DNA of 64,000 nucleotides from Cordia subcordata (GCA_028554755.1 JAPTOF010000025.1:868001-932000); one strand, 5' to 3'. Shown: positions 22,691 through 33,913, numbered from the stretch's first letter. Program-made: numbers and translations. The notes: generated by a model not told the origin, from the sequence alone.

Positions 22691-22904
22691 TCACACTTGG
22701 TTTGTTCTCATTGTACTTTCTTTTCGGAACTTGTTTGTTTGTTTTTGATTAACTTTTGTTGGTTTGGGAGACTCTCCCCTCTTTGTATTTTCTTGCCTCT
22801 CAAGCCTTGATTTGATTGAATTGTTGTATCCATGGCTTGAGGGTTTTAAATGGCTTGTGTCCATATTTGCGATTAATAAAAACTTACTTAATCGGCAAAA
22901 AAAA
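22691..22904 (+). terminator. H-3 3' UTR and poly(A) tail
   Basis: TTGTATCC occurs upstream, AATAAA lies at about 22876-22881, TTACTTAATCGGC follows directly, then A(10). The last bases match the ends of the ORF2-bearing elements in this window (TTACTT, four bases, CGC or GC, tail). H-1 ends the same way (AATAAAAATCTTACTTAATCCG). Confidence 0.75.
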
Positions 22905-23343
22905 AAGGATAACCTCAGATTGGTGCAAGTTGACATTCTCAATGGGTTTGTTAATGAGTAGAACATTCAAATTCTACAATGCATGGACATCTCATGAATT
23001 CTTTTTACCTTTTGTGGAAAAGCATTGGAGTGCGCGGGTTTTTGGCAGTCCAATTTTCTTTTTATTCCAAAAGCAAAAGTATCTCAAGAAGGCATTGAAG
23101 GAGTTTGATAAGACTTATTACTCTTGCATCCCACATCAAATTGGTCACCACAAGGATAACCTCAGATTGGTGCAAGTTGACATTCTCAACGGGTTTGTTA
23201 ATGAGTAGAACATTAACCAGGAAAAGGAGATCATGTTGAAGATTGAAGAACCTGAGAGCATTCATAAACACATGCCCCACCAAAAATCTAGACTCCAATG
23301 GATTAAGCATGATGACACAAATTCAAGCTTCTTTCACAATGTT
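22905..23343 (+). repeat. Array unit: endonuclease end with a ~240-bp local direct duplication
   Basis: After H-3 the unit reads to GFVNE-TAG and AACATT (22970), then jumps back to TTCAAATTCTACAATGC (an earlier point, also at about 19955) and reads again to the same TAG at 23206-23208. The duplicated block is about 240 bp, with a few bases of overlap at the joint. It is specific to this unit. The piece ends at 23343, where D-2 is inserted. Confidence 0.85.
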
Positions 23344-25069
23344 TTTTGTTTTGCGGATCAAGTAGTAAATTTTATTGCTGCAAATCAGATTTGTACAAGT
23401 ACAAAGATGGTGAAAAACCATCAAAACCTAAACAAGTAAATCATCAAGTTTCCGCAATTTACAAAGGGATTTGTTCAAATGTGCTGAAGGAAACTTCCTA
23501 TTACAAGAAATTTTGACTCTAACATCATTGAAAATTGTGTTACAAACAAATTCCTCTGTCTTTGCTTCGTTCTTGAAGATTCTTCTATTTCTTTCCATCC
23601 AAATGTGATAGACAGTAGCGCCCAAGAGATGCTTGAGGATTGATGCTTTCAAGTGTTTCTCATGAGCAAATGGAGTGATATAGTTGAAGATGTCTTGCCA
23701 ACAAATAAGGCTTTCCGAACAAGAGTTAAAGACAAGCCAAATCTCCAAATACGTCTAGTAAAACTACATTCAAAAAGAGATGATCTCTAGTTTCACATCC
23801 CATATAGCAAAAGATGCAAGTGGTGCTATTGTTAAGCCCCCAAAATGAAATTCTGAATCTTGTAGCAAGGCGGTCATGATGTGCAAGCCAAACAATAAAA
23901 CTATGCTTTGGGTTGTGACCCTTGTGCCAAATGATATTATGACCGCTGAAATGATTTCCTTTGATTCTAATATGCTCCCATGTATGTTTGAAAGAAAATT
24001 CACCATTAGGAGAAGGAGTCCAAGCAAAAGAGTCTTGTGAATTCTCATCAAGCGCAAAGCTAGGTGCTTCAATAGAGGAGAGATATAAAGGCCAACTCCA
24101 AGAGCCATTGAGAAAAATATCACTAACCTTTGCAAAGATGGATGGGGTAGGAAAGATGTTGCTCCAATGTTCCAAAAGTGGTCCATCTTTATGCCAATTG
24201 TCAATCCAAAAGTGAGTGTTCATACCATTCCCAATGTAGTGCTTGGTAAAGTTTCTTGCATGGTCACGGCATGAAAGGATAGCCTTGAAAATCCAACTAG
24301 TATCATGAGATGCTTGCAAAGTCCAAAGTGATTCTTTAACAGCATACATTCTCCAAAAAATTTTGAGCATAAAAACTTTGTTGATTTCTTCAATTCTTCG
24401 AATGCCAAGACCACCTTCATTGAAAGGTAAACAAAGATCTTTCCAAGCAACTTTGGGGCCTGTACCTCTCCAAAGGAAAGCTTTAAATTTTGATTCAATG
24501 GCTGCCAAGAGACTTTTTGGAAGAAGGATAGCATTTGCCCAATATGCACAAGTTTGAATGAGAGTGGACTTGATAAGAACAAGTCTACCCGCAAAGGACA
24601 GCCAATTATTGCACCAAGCATCAAGTCTCGAATTAATCTTCTCCAATAGTGGGTAGCAATCCGCCTTCCGAAGCTTCCCAGACACAAGAGGGATGCCTAA
24701 ATACCGGATAGGAAGTTCACCCTCATGGAAGCCCACTCTTCGAATAATGGCATCTTTGTTATCATTAGAAATTCCCCCAAAGAAAATGTCACTCTTGGAT
24801 GGATTAATGTTCAGCCCGGAGAGTAGCAAAGGTCTTCAAAGTGTCCATAATGCAATCAATAGATGATAAATCACCTTTGCAAAAAATGAAGAGATCATCT
24901 GCAAAACAAAGGTGGTTAAGCTTTAATCTTATGCATTTAGGATGAAAGTGGAATCGTGGGTTATCTTCCAGCTTATTCATCATACATGAGAGCACCTCCA
25001 TACAAATGACAAAAAGGTAAGGCGAAATGGGATCTCCTTGCCTTATACCATTAATGCTATTATCTTCCG
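23344..25069 (-). mobile_element. D-2: 5'-truncated family D LINE
   Basis: 17-bp target duplications with one mismatch (23327-23343 and 25070-25086) flank it. The reversed 3' end is TTTTTTGTTTTGCGGATCAAGTAG, matching D-1 (60305-60324). The element starts in the RT at GIRQGDPIS and is therefore truncated. About 20 bases at the 5' end (25050-25069) are not from the D element and resemble ATTAATGCTATTATG of the neighbouring array, a probable filler. Confidence 0.9.
23428..25049 (-). pseudogene. D-2 ORF2 C-terminal half (RT end, zf-RVT)
   Basis: Read leftwards: GDPISPYLFVICMEVLSCM, CFADDLFIFCKGDLSS, then a one-base frameshift near 24820, then SKSDIFFGGISN, PIRYLGIPLVSGKLRKADC, WLSFAGRLVLIKS, AFLWRGTGPKVAWKD and GGLGIRR. 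A deletion of about 50 bases after KESLW removes codons that D-1 keeps. The zinc region CIFCYMGCETRDHLF is followed by a frameshift near 23740 and ends KLRKLDDLLV at 23428. Closely related to D-1. Confidence 0.88.
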
Positions 25070-26630
25070 GCTTCGTTCACAATGTTATAAAAGGAAGGAG
25101 AAGCAAGAGCACTATTAATGCTATTATGAATGATGATGGCACTCTCCTTACCTCTTGTAAGGATATCAAGGCTGAATTCATTTCCTACTTCAAGCATCTC
25201 CTTGGTACTCCAAAGTCTACACATGCCAATGTGAACACCATTAAAGGTATTCTTGGGAAAACTACTGGGGAGGATCTCTAGGCCAACCTTGCTGCTCCTA
25301 TCTCCTTGGACGAGATCAAGAACACTCTCTTCTCCATTAATCCCAACAAAAGTCCAGGCCCGGATGGATTTACCTCGCATTTCTATATGAATGCTTGGAA
25401 TATTGTGGGTGGTGACGTTCTCAATGCTATTAGCTCCTTTTTCACACCTCCAAGAAGCTCCTTAAAGAGGTAAATGCAGCATACGTTGCTCTTGCACCTA
25501 AAGTCCATAACCCACAAAGGTTAAAGACTTTAGGCCCATTTCTTGTTGCAATACCATTTACAAATGTATTTCCAAGATCCTTGCAAATAGAATTAAAGCT
25601 TGCCTACCTTCTATTATTTCCTGGAATCACCGCTTTTATTGAAGGAAGGCTCATCAACGAGAACATTCTTGTTGCTCATGACATATTTAGAGGCTATTCT
25701 AGAGCCCACATCTCTCCAAGATGTGCTTTGAAAGTTGACATCATGAAAGCTTTTGACTCTCTTAGTTGAGATTTCATTGAAACTACTCTTCATGCTTTTG
25801 GTTTTCCAAGCACCTTTATTGGATGGATTATGGCATGTATTACCCTCCTAGTTTCTTCGTCTCCGTTAATGGAAGTCTTGAAGGGTTTTGCAAAGGGGCA
25901 AATGGAATTAGGCAAGGTGATCCTCTCTCCCCCTGTATCTTTGTTATTCATATGGAAGTTCTTTCATCCATGCTTAACAAGCTTGAGCATAACCCAAGTT
26001 TTGGGTACCATCCCAAATGTGCAAAACTGAAGCTAAATTACATTTGCTTTGCGGATGACCTTTTCATCTTTTGTAAGGGAAACTTGGAGTCCATAAATTG
26101 CATTCTGGAAATTTTGAAGGAGTACCACTGGTTCTCGGGACTCAAGGTAAACAGCAACAAAAGTGATGCATTCCTTGGGGGTGTTTCACAAAATGTTAAG
26201 CAACTCATCCTCGGAAAACTTGACTTTCAAGAAGGTCAATTGCCTATAAGGTACTTAGGTGTGTCTTTGGTCACCCGCAAACTTCGAAAAGGAGATTGTG
26301 GACCTCTCTTGGAAAAAAATTAATGGGAGAATTGAGCAATGGACAACTAAGTGGCTTTCTTATGCGGGAAGACTTCTCCTCATCAAATCCACTCTTCAAC
26401 AAATTTGTGCATATTGGGCTAGAAACTTACTCATACCTAAATGCGTCATCAAGGAAATTGAATCAAAGTCTAGTGCCTTCCTTTGGAGAGACACGGGTGC
26501 TAGGATTGCTTGGAACAACCTTTGTATGCCACAGGATGAGGGTGGCTTGGGAGTTAGATCTACTGGAGAAATCAACCACACTTACTTCATCAAGGTTTTT
26601 TGGAGAATGTATGCTCCCCGGGACACACTT
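25070..26630 (+). pseudogene. Array unit: ORF2 reverse transcriptase
   Basis: Resumes after D-2 at HNVIKGRRSKSTINAIMND. Lesions are a TAG at 25279-25281, the array-wide frameshift near 25455, a lost base near 25516, an indel near 25620, a TGA at 25768, and a lost base near 25845. NKSPGPDGFTSHFYM, RPISCCNTIYKC, KVDIMKAFDSLS and CFADDLFIFCKGN are all recognisable. The piece ends at the ORF2-to-ORF1 junction near 26630. Confidence 0.88.
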
Positions 26631-27303
26631 TGTGTAAAAATGAAGAATGTTCCCCTTTGTCTTTGGTCAAAAAGAGGCTTTAGCTATTTAGGCTCCTTCA
26701 TTGGAAAACCAATCCAAATTAATGCTCTTACGGAATCAAGGAGGAATCTTGAACATGCGAGAATTTGCATTGACGTTAAGTTGGAGGAAAAATCGCCGGA
26801 TGAAATTTTCCCAAAGTTAAGGGATGGAACAAGAACTCGGGTTTGCGTGTAATACGCGTGGAAATCGAGTGTTTGCACTCATTGTAAGATGGTAGGTCAC
26901 TTGGTTGATCAATGTCCGTCAAGACCAAACTTGCTGCCACAAAAAACTCAAGACACAAAGATGCCTCGAGACTCAAAAACATTGGATACATGGAAAGTGG
27001 TTGGGAAAAGAAAGGGGTCCAAGGAAGAAAGTGATCCACGCTTTGAGAAGCAAGAAGAGATTTCATCTACTTCTAAAGCAAGACAAGATGATGAAGGAGA
27101 GTTTGTTGAGCCATATCCACCAAGGATGGTACAAAAATAGCAACCAAAAGAATCAAATTCATTCAAAGCAGTTGATAAGTTTAAAAATGGAGAGGATGAA
27201 GAAATTGAGCATACAACAAACTATGGCAGCCACTCAGATGAGCAAAATTCTGAAGGAAATGATGCTTTGGACCCGAGGTCCAATCCCCCCTCTTGAGAAA
27301 TGA
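26259..27303 (+). pseudogene. Array unit: RT thumb region fused to ORF1
   Basis: The fused frame 26259-26852 crosses the junction near 26630 (MYAPRDTLC to VKMKNVPLCLWSKRG). A TAA at 26850-26852 replaces the Glu codon of VEYAW. The knuckle CTHCKMVGHLVDQC follows in the same frame to a TAG at 27138-27140. The ORF1/ORF2 overlap ATGA is at 27300-27303. Confidence 0.87.
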
Positions 27304-28281
27304 TTGGTTCTTGGAATATTTGGGGTCTGAACTCCCCTCGCAAACGAAAAGAAGTGAAGGCTTGAATCAACAAGCACAAATTGGATAGTTTTTGTTTTTT
27401 GGAAACCAAGGTCAATGAGAACAATGCCATTGCCAACTATTTCAGCACCTTGGGTTTCGCTAATCACACGGATGAGAATATAAGAGGAAGACTTTGGCTC
27501 TTTTGGAGAAATCATCTCAAAATCAACTTCCTTGGTGGCATGGAACAAGGTATTCTTTGTCATCTCTCCATTGCTGCAAGTTGCTCTTTTTTCAATGGAT
27601 TTATCTATGGAAAGAACACTCCCTCATCGAGGAGATTGCTTTGGAAAAAGATTAAAATTTGGAGTGATTGGTGTCTGGATGGTCCCCTTTGCATTATGGG
27701 TGATTTCAATGAAATCCTTCATGATGGGGATAGATCCACTTCCTGGAGTATTCCATCTAGTGCATATGATTTCAAACAATGTGTTGCTCAAGCCAAATTA
27801 CAAGAAATAAGAGCTTTTGGTCCGCACTTCGCATGGTCCAACCGAAGCTCACATGGAAACTACATTGCAAGCAAAATTGATCAGGCACTCGTTAATTCAC
27901 AACGGATGGGGCACATGGAGAACTCTTTCCTCTTGGTTGACAATCTCGGTATTTCAGATCATTGCCCTTTCATTTTGCATACCAACTTGATCATGCATTC
28001 CTCCCCAAAGCCATTCAAATTCTACAATGCATGGACATCTCATGAATTCTTTTTACCTTTTGTGGAAAAGCATTGGAGTGCACGGGTTTTTGGCACTCCA
28101 ATTTTCTTTTTATTCCAAAAGCAAAAGTATCTCAAGAAGGCATTGAAGGAGTTTGATAAGACTTATTACTCTTGCATCCCACATCCAATTGGTCACCACA
28201 AGGATAACCTCAGATTGGTGCAAGTTGACATTCTCAATGGGTTTGTTAATGAGTAGAACATTAACAAGGAAAAGGAGACCA
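27300..28281 (+). pseudogene. Array unit: ORF2 endonuclease (longest intact stretch)
   Basis: Apart from the TGA in AAGGCTTGA (27363), the endonuclease is open from 27381 to 28256 (291 codons): FLETKVNEN, GRLWLFWRNH, GFIYGKNT, CIMGDFNEILHDGD, HFAWSNRSSHG, ISDHCPFILH and WSARVFGTPIFFLFQKQKYL, ending at the shared GFVNE-TAG. DQALVN replaces DRALVN. A-2 is inserted at 28282. Confidence 0.88.
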
Positions 28282-29480
28282 TTTTTTTTTGCGTGAAAAG
28301 TGAATGCACTATATTAATTACAAAAGATGTACATGAGAATCAAAAGAAGGGGAAGCTCATTCTAATATAGCCTCGATTCCCCAATTCTTACAAATGATTT
28401 TGTTGATACAAGAAGAAGTGAAAAGCTTTCCAATTGAACATTTAATTCGAACATGGTTGAAGATGGATGAAAAGATTTGCTCTTCCGTTTTTGCTCCGTT
28501 GCTGAATTGTCTATTGTTCCTTTCCAGTCAAATGAAATAAATTATTGCTCCAAAGAAATGCTTGATGAGTGTAGCTTTGAGATTGCCTTCAAGAACGTAT
28601 GGAGTAAAGAAAGTGAGGATTTCATTCCATGATGTTGGTGGATCTTTTATGCTTGTTAACTCCAGCCCTCTTTGCCAAATTCTTCTTGTAAAGCTACAAT
28701 GGAAGAAAAGATAGTCCCTTGTTTCGCAAGCAAAGTTGCAAAATATGCAATTGGAGCTGATTTCAATACCCCAAGTGAGCATTCTGAAATTTGTTGTGAG
28801 CCTATCATGCATTGCAGTCCAAGTGATAAAAGCATGCTTTGGTGTGTGGTTTTTAAACCAAACAATATTGTGCCATTCAATCTTTCTTTTTCGCTTACGC
28901 AAGTGCTTCCAAGTATGCTTAAAAGAGAATTTCCCATCATTTGAGAGACTCCAAGAGTAAGAATCCAACCTATTTTCAATGATGGCAGCGTTTGGGATGG
29001 GGATATGCATAAGCTGAATTGGCCAATTCCAAGAGCCATTTGAGAAGATTTCTTGTACCTTTGCTTGAAGTGGTGGATGGTTGAAAGTGCCATTCCAATG
29101 TTCAAGGAGAGTACCATTGTCATGCCATTTATCAAGCCAAAAGTGTGTGTCTCTCCCATCTCCAAGAATATGTGAAATATGACTTCTAGTTGAAGCTCGG
29201 CAATTGAGAAGCTTCTTTAAGATCCAGCTTGAGTCATTTGGGTAAGAGATTGTCCAAATTGATTCATTCTTAATGTAGTTTGAATGAACCCATTTGCTCC
29301 AAAGAGATTCACGAAAAGCATACATTCTCCAAAAAATTTTTGTGAAGAAAGTATTGTTGATGTCTTCCAAAGATCTAATTCCCAATCATCCTTCATCAAA
29401 GAAATTGAGTCAAAGTTTTGTGCATTTCTTTGGAGAGATACGGGAGCAAAAATTGCATGGAGCAATGTTTGTGTTCCATA
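28282..29480 (-). mobile_element. A-2: family A LINE 3' end with 5' inversion
   Basis: Poly(T) at 28282-28290 and GCGTGAAAAGTGAATGC mark the reversed 3' end. From about 29393 leftwards it carries the family A ORF2 end, the part missing from the array units. The 5' segment 29386-29480 is in the opposite (plus) orientation and encodes KEIESKFCAFLWRDTGAKIA, which belongs directly upstream of GGLGIRS. The overlap at the inversion point is about 8 bases. This is the classic twin-priming pattern. The outer flanks show no target duplication and about seven target bases are missing. Confidence 0.88.
28528..29390 (-). pseudogene. A-2 ORF2 C-terminus (zf-RVT region)
   Basis: Read leftwards: GIRSLEDINNTFFTKIFWRM, WVHSNYIKNESIW, GDGRDTHFWLDKWHDNGTLL, FSFKHTWKHLRKRK and the zinc region CIFCNFACETRDYLFFHCSF, RRIWQRGLEL, ending FGAIIYFI at a TGA near 28528. 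The protein normally continues for about 60 residues (IWIERNQRIF and beyond); that part follows in the same strand to about 28380, broken. It shows what should follow FWRMYA in family A and so defines where the array junction departs from the parent. Confidence 0.85.
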
Positions 29481-29535
29481 TTGAAGAACCTGAGAGCATT
29501 CATAAACACGTGCCCCACCAAAAATCTAGACTCCA
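29481..29535 (+). repeat. Array unit fragment between A-2 and B-2
   Basis: Fifty-five bases of unit sequence (TTGAAGAACCTGAGAGCATT onwards) lie just after the GFVNE-TAG position and end at CTAGACTCCA, where B-2 begins. Confidence 0.85.
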
Positions 29536-29538
29536 CAT

Positions 29539-31915
29539 TTGAAGAAGATTGGCTCCACATTTGAAGATTTTGGCTTTTTGAACTATGTGAATGATTCCAT
29601 CAAGGGCCGGCTCTGGTTTTTTTGGGAAAAAAATATCAATATTAGCATTGTGGATTCTTTTGATCAAGGGCTGCTTTGCATTGTTGAAAAGCGCATTGTG
29701 CATCCTTTTCTTGTGGCATTTGTCTATGGCTGCAATGATCCTCTTACGAGAAAAGCTCTCTGGAATAAGATTGAAGAATGGAGTTTCATTTGTGGTAATG
29801 GGGAACTTTGCATTTTGGGTGATTTCAATGAAGTCCTTTTCTATGGTGACAAGTCAAACTCCTCTTCTACTTCTCCTAATGCAAAAGATTTTGCTAATTG
29901 CTTGATCAAAGCAAATCTGAAGGAGTTAAAAGCACACGGTCCACATTTCACTTGGACAAATAAGAGCTCTCTTGGGAACTTCTTGGCATGTAAACTTGAT
30001 AGGGCTTTGGTCAATGCAAATTGGATTCATAATAAGCAAGACTCGTTTCTTTTGTTGGATAGCCACAGGCATATCCGATCATAGTCCTCTCATTGTCCAT
30101 TCTTGCAAGTCTTGGATCTCCACTCCAAAACCATTTAAATTCTACAATGCTTGGTCAAAACACAAGGATTTCTTGAAGCTTGTCGAGGAACATTGGAGTC
30201 TGAGGGTTTTTGGCACTCCTATGTTTTCTCTCTTTCAAAAACAAAAATCTCTCAAGCCAGCACTAAAGTCTTTCAGCAAGAAATACTTTACTACCATTCC
30301 GAGTTCTCTCTTGAAGCTCCAAAATATCCTCCATGAAGTTCAGATTGAGAGTCTGAATGGAAATATTAGGGCTGATTTGATCGAAAAGGAAAAGAATTTG
30401 CTAAAGAGTATTGATGAATTGGATAACATTTATAAATCTATGCTTTCTCAAAAAGCACGGGTAAATTGGATCAAAGAAGGGGATGCAAATTCTAAGTTCT
30501 TTCACAACACAATCAAAGGTAGAAGGCATAAAAGCTCCATTTGCATGGTCAAGAATGATGAAAATCAGATTCTCACAAATGAGCAAGAAGTCAAGGCTGA
30601 ATTTGTTGAGTATTTTAAGAAGCTCCTTGGCACTCCTTCAAGCTCTCTTGCTACTACTGAATTGATCAAAAATATTGTCGGTAAGACAATTAAAGTTGAA
30701 GAAGCAAACTCTCTTTTGGCTCCTATCACTCATGATGAGATTAAGAGTACACTTTTTTCACTCAATCCAAACAAAAGTCTGGGTCCGGATGGCTTTACTT
30801 CTCATTTCTACATGGCCTCTTGGGAAATTATTGGTGAGGATGTTTTGAAGGCTATTACCTCCTTCTTTCAATCATGCAATCTTCTTAAGGAGGTAAATAC
30901 AACTATCATTACTCTTGTGCCTAAAATGCAAAATCCATACATGGTTAAAGACTACAGGCCGATTTCTTGCTGCAACACTATATACAAATGTATCTCCAAG
31001 ATTCTTGCAAATAGAATAAAAAATTGCTTTCCTCACATCATCTCTTGGAACCAATCAGCATTTCTCAAGAATAGACTCATAAATGAAAACATCCTCATTG
31101 CTCATGAACTTATGAGAGGCTATGCAAGAAATCACATCTCCTCTAGATGTGCTCTCAAAGTGGACATCATGAAAGCTTTTGATTCTCTCAATTGGAAATT
31201 CATTGAAGTCTCCCTTGTTGCTTTTGGCTTTCCTACAAAGTTTGTGAAATGGATTATGGCTTGCATCACCACCACTAGTTTTTCTATTGCTATTAATGGG
31301 GGATTGGAGGGTTTTTTTCAAGGAGCTAATGGAATTAGACAAGGTGATCCCTTATCACCTTATATCTTTGTCATTTGTATGGAGGTCCTCACTTGCATGC
31401 TAAATAAGCTTGATAGCAGCCCGTACTTTGACTACCACCCAAAATGCTCTTCTTTGAAGCTAAATTTTCTTTGGGGGAGTTCTGGATGACATAAAGCAAA
31501 CTATCCTTCAACAATTGGAATTCAAAGAAGGTATTCTTCCCATCCGCTATTTAGGTATTCCTCTTGTCTCAAGGAAACTTAGGAAAGCTGATTGCATGCC
31601 TCTCCTTGAAAATATCAATGCAAAGCTTGAAAATTGGGCAAACAAATGGCTTTTCTTTGCTGGAAGACTTGTTCTCATTTAATCCATTCTTGTGCAAATT
31701 TGTTCTTTTTGGGCAAGTGCTTTCCTCCTCACAAAAGGTACTATGGAAGCAATTGAATCAAAGTTCAGATCCTTTCTTTGGAGAGGTACCGAGCCAAAAA
31801 TTGCTTGGAAATATGTTTGCTTACCATTCCTTGAAGGGGGTCTTGGTATTCGAAGATTGAGTGAGATCAATGTCACTTACTTACTCAAAATCTTTTGGAG
31901 AATGCTAGTTGGATT
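29539..31915 (+). pseudogene. B-2 ORF2: endonuclease and RT lacking the FADD box
   Basis: The endonuclease (VDSFDQGLLCIVEKRI, LGDFNEVLFYGDKS, FTWTNKSS) keeps the sequence lost from B-1 at the C-1 site. A one-base insertion near 30065 shifts SDHSPL. A 505-codon frame (29972-31489) follows with YRPISCCNTIYKC, KVDIMKAFDSLNW and GIRQGDPLSPY. At 31466 about 130 bases are missing compared with B-1 (10059-10188), deleting the FADD catalytic box. A TAA near 31679 and other shifts follow. E-1 interrupts at 31904. Confidence 0.9.
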
Positions 31916-32848
31916 CTTAAAATGCTGATTAGATGACGTGACATTGCAAGGAATCTTATCACCCATTCTGTGGGAGATGGGAAAAACATTCTTTTTTGGC
32001 ACGATAAATGGCATCCGAGGGGAATTCTTGACAGCCATTGGAGCTCCATTTTCCCCTCACCACATTACTTTGCAAAGGTTAGTGATGTTTTTCATCACCA
32101 CACTTGGAGTTGGCCTATTCATCTTTTGCATGTCGATCTTCCCCCCCTTCTCCTTAATGAGGAAAATGCTGATTCTTACATTTGGGATCTCTCCACAAAC
32201 GACACTTTTAGTTTCAAGCATACTTGGGAGCATTTCAGAGCAAAAAAAGAAAAGGCAAAATGGCACAATCTCGTTTGGTTCAAGGGACACACCCCAAAAC
32301 ATGCTTTCATTTGCTGGCTTGCTTGTTGGGATAGGCTCAACACAAAATTCAGATTACTATCTTGGGGGAAAGATATCAATCCTACTTGTATCTTTTGCAA
32401 CATGGGAAGTGAAACTCGAAATCATCTTTTCTTTGATTGTTGCTTCACCAAAAGAATCTGGAAGCGGGGACTTCAACTCACTATGGTTCACACAAATTTG
32501 ACAAATTGGGATGATATCTTGGCATACATTACACCCTTTGCTCTTGAAAAGAGTCTCAAAGCAACTATCTTGAAGCACTTGGTGGGAGCCACAATTTATC
32601 ACATTTGGATTGAAAGGAACAACAGAGAATTCAGCAAAGTATTTAAAACTGAAGAGCATATTTTCTCGTCCATTGTAAATCATATTAGGCTAAAATGTTC
32701 CATGGGAAGGAAATTTACTTCCTCTTGTATTAACAAATCTCTTTGCAAATCTTGGAGGCTTGAAGATATTCTTGTATAGGGCTGCCTCCTTGGCCTCTTT
32801 TGTATCGTACTTCCTTTTATCTTAATCTCACTTTCTTCGCGAAAAAAA
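31905..32848 (+). mobile_element. E-1: 3' end of a further LINE family nested in B-2
   Basis: Eighteen-base target duplications AAAATCTTTTGGAGAATG flank it (31887-31904 and 32849-32866). It is 5'-truncated to the last ~300 codons of ORF2 plus the 3' UTR and tail. Its 3' end (CTTTCTTCGCG then A) departs from the TTACTT consensus, and its protein is more diverged, so I treat it as a separate family. Confidence 0.92.
31910..32779 (+). pseudogene. E-1 ORF2 C-terminus (zf-RVT)
   Basis: The frame is open from 31970 to 32779 after a stop near 31930: GDGKNILFWHDKWHPRGILD, FSFKHTWEHFRAKKEKAKW, HTPKHAFICWLACWDRL and the zinc region CIFCNMGSETRNHLFFDCCF, then RRIWKRG-like KRIWKRGLQL and the end CKSWRLEDILV. 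Without RT and endonuclease it cannot act. The zf-RVT cysteines and histidine are intact. Confidence 0.88.
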
Positions 32849-32866
32849 AAAATCTTTTGGAGAATG

Positions 32867-33820
32867 TATGCCACCAAAGACACTCTTTAGAGCAAGTGGA
32901 TCCATTCAAATTATATCAAGAATAGCTCTATTTGGGCAATGCAAATTCCTCATGATGCAAGCTGGATCCTTAAGTGTCTTTTGCAAATCCGTGGGGTTGC
33001 AAGGAATTTCATCCAACATAAACTTGGCAATGGCTCAAATACATTTTTTTGGCTGGACAATTGGCATCAAGAAGGTCCTCTTCTCAACCATTGGAGCTCT
33101 ACCTTTCCTTCACCTCCTTTTCTTGCCAAGGTTTGTGACATCTATATTAATGGTCAATGGACTTGGCCTTTAAATCTTCTCCATGTCCAGATTCCACTTA
33201 TCATTCTTGATGAAAATGTCCAAGATTCTTTTCTTTGGCTGCCTTCAAATAATGGTGAATTTCCATTTAAGCTTACTTGGGATCATATTCGCAAGAAGGG
33301 TCATACAATTAACTGGCACCATTTGGTTTGGCACGAAGGACATAACCTTAGGCATGGTTTCATTTGCTGGCTGGTTTTTCATGATTGGCTTTCAACTCTT
33401 CAAAAATTATTAAGTTGGGGACTGATTTTTAACCCACTTTGTATCTTTTGTCGCATGGGTTGTGAAACAAGAGATCACCTTTTTTTCGAATGTAGCTTCA
33501 CACGCAGAATTTGGAGACATGGTCTTGCAATCTCCCTTGTTCCAGAGAAGTTGATTTGTTGGGATGAAATTTTTGCCTATCTCACACCTTTTTCTCTTGA
33601 AAATAACTTGAAAGCTACTATCCTTAAGCATCTTCTTGGAGAATCCGTTTATCACATTTGGATCGAGAGAAATCGGCGTATTTTCAAGCAAGAAGCAAAA
33701 ACTGAGGAACAAATCTCAATTACTATCTTCAATGAAGTTAGAACTCGTATAATTTTTGGTAGGAAATTTCCTTCAAATGCGCTGAATATTGCCTTATGTA
33801 AATTGTGGAAATTAGATTAG
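32867..33820 (+). pseudogene. B-2 ORF2 C-terminus (zf-RVT)
   Basis: Continues after E-1. A TAG near 32888 replaces a Trp codon of TLWSKW. Then 293 codons are open (32939-33820): QIPHDASWILKCLLQIRGVA, FFWLDNWHQEGPLLNHW, HGFICWLVFHDWLS, CIFCRMGCETRDHLFFEC and RRIWRHGLAISLVPEKLICW, ending KLWKLD with an early TAG. Its 3' UTR and tail match B-1. Confidence 0.9.
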
Positions 33821-33913
33821 ATTCTTGTTTAGGTTTTCCACTCTTGTTTCTGATTCTTGTACTTGATCGTTTCTTTTAATGAAATCTTACTTACTTAGCA
33901 AAAAAAAAAAAAA

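Larger units (their letters stand above)
20156..22904 (+). mobile_element. H-3: full-length ORF1-only half-LINE (about 2.75 kb)
   Basis: Identical 21-bp target duplications (20135-20155 and 22905-22925) bound it. It consists of a leader of about 110 bases (with CTAGAG and ATGCTCTC as in H-1 and the head of B-3), one ORF1 of about 810 codons, a 3' UTR of about 200 bases with AATAAA, and the ending TTACTTAATCGGC plus poly(A). No ORF2 is present. The perfect duplication suggests a fairly recent insertion. It is the clearest example of the ORF1-only class. Confidence 0.93.
29536..33913 (+). mobile_element. B-2: 5'-truncated family B LINE
   Basis: Starts inside the endonuclease (KKIGSTFEDFGFLNYVND) and ends with the family B 3' UTR and poly(A) at 33900-33913. 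E-1 is nested at 31905-32848. The insertion is complicated. The array sequence to the left stops at CTAGACTCCA, but to the right a 32-base inverted piece of the array (33914-33945) is followed by array sequence restarting about 350 bases upstream of the left break, so about 350 bp of target are duplicated. Confidence 0.88.
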
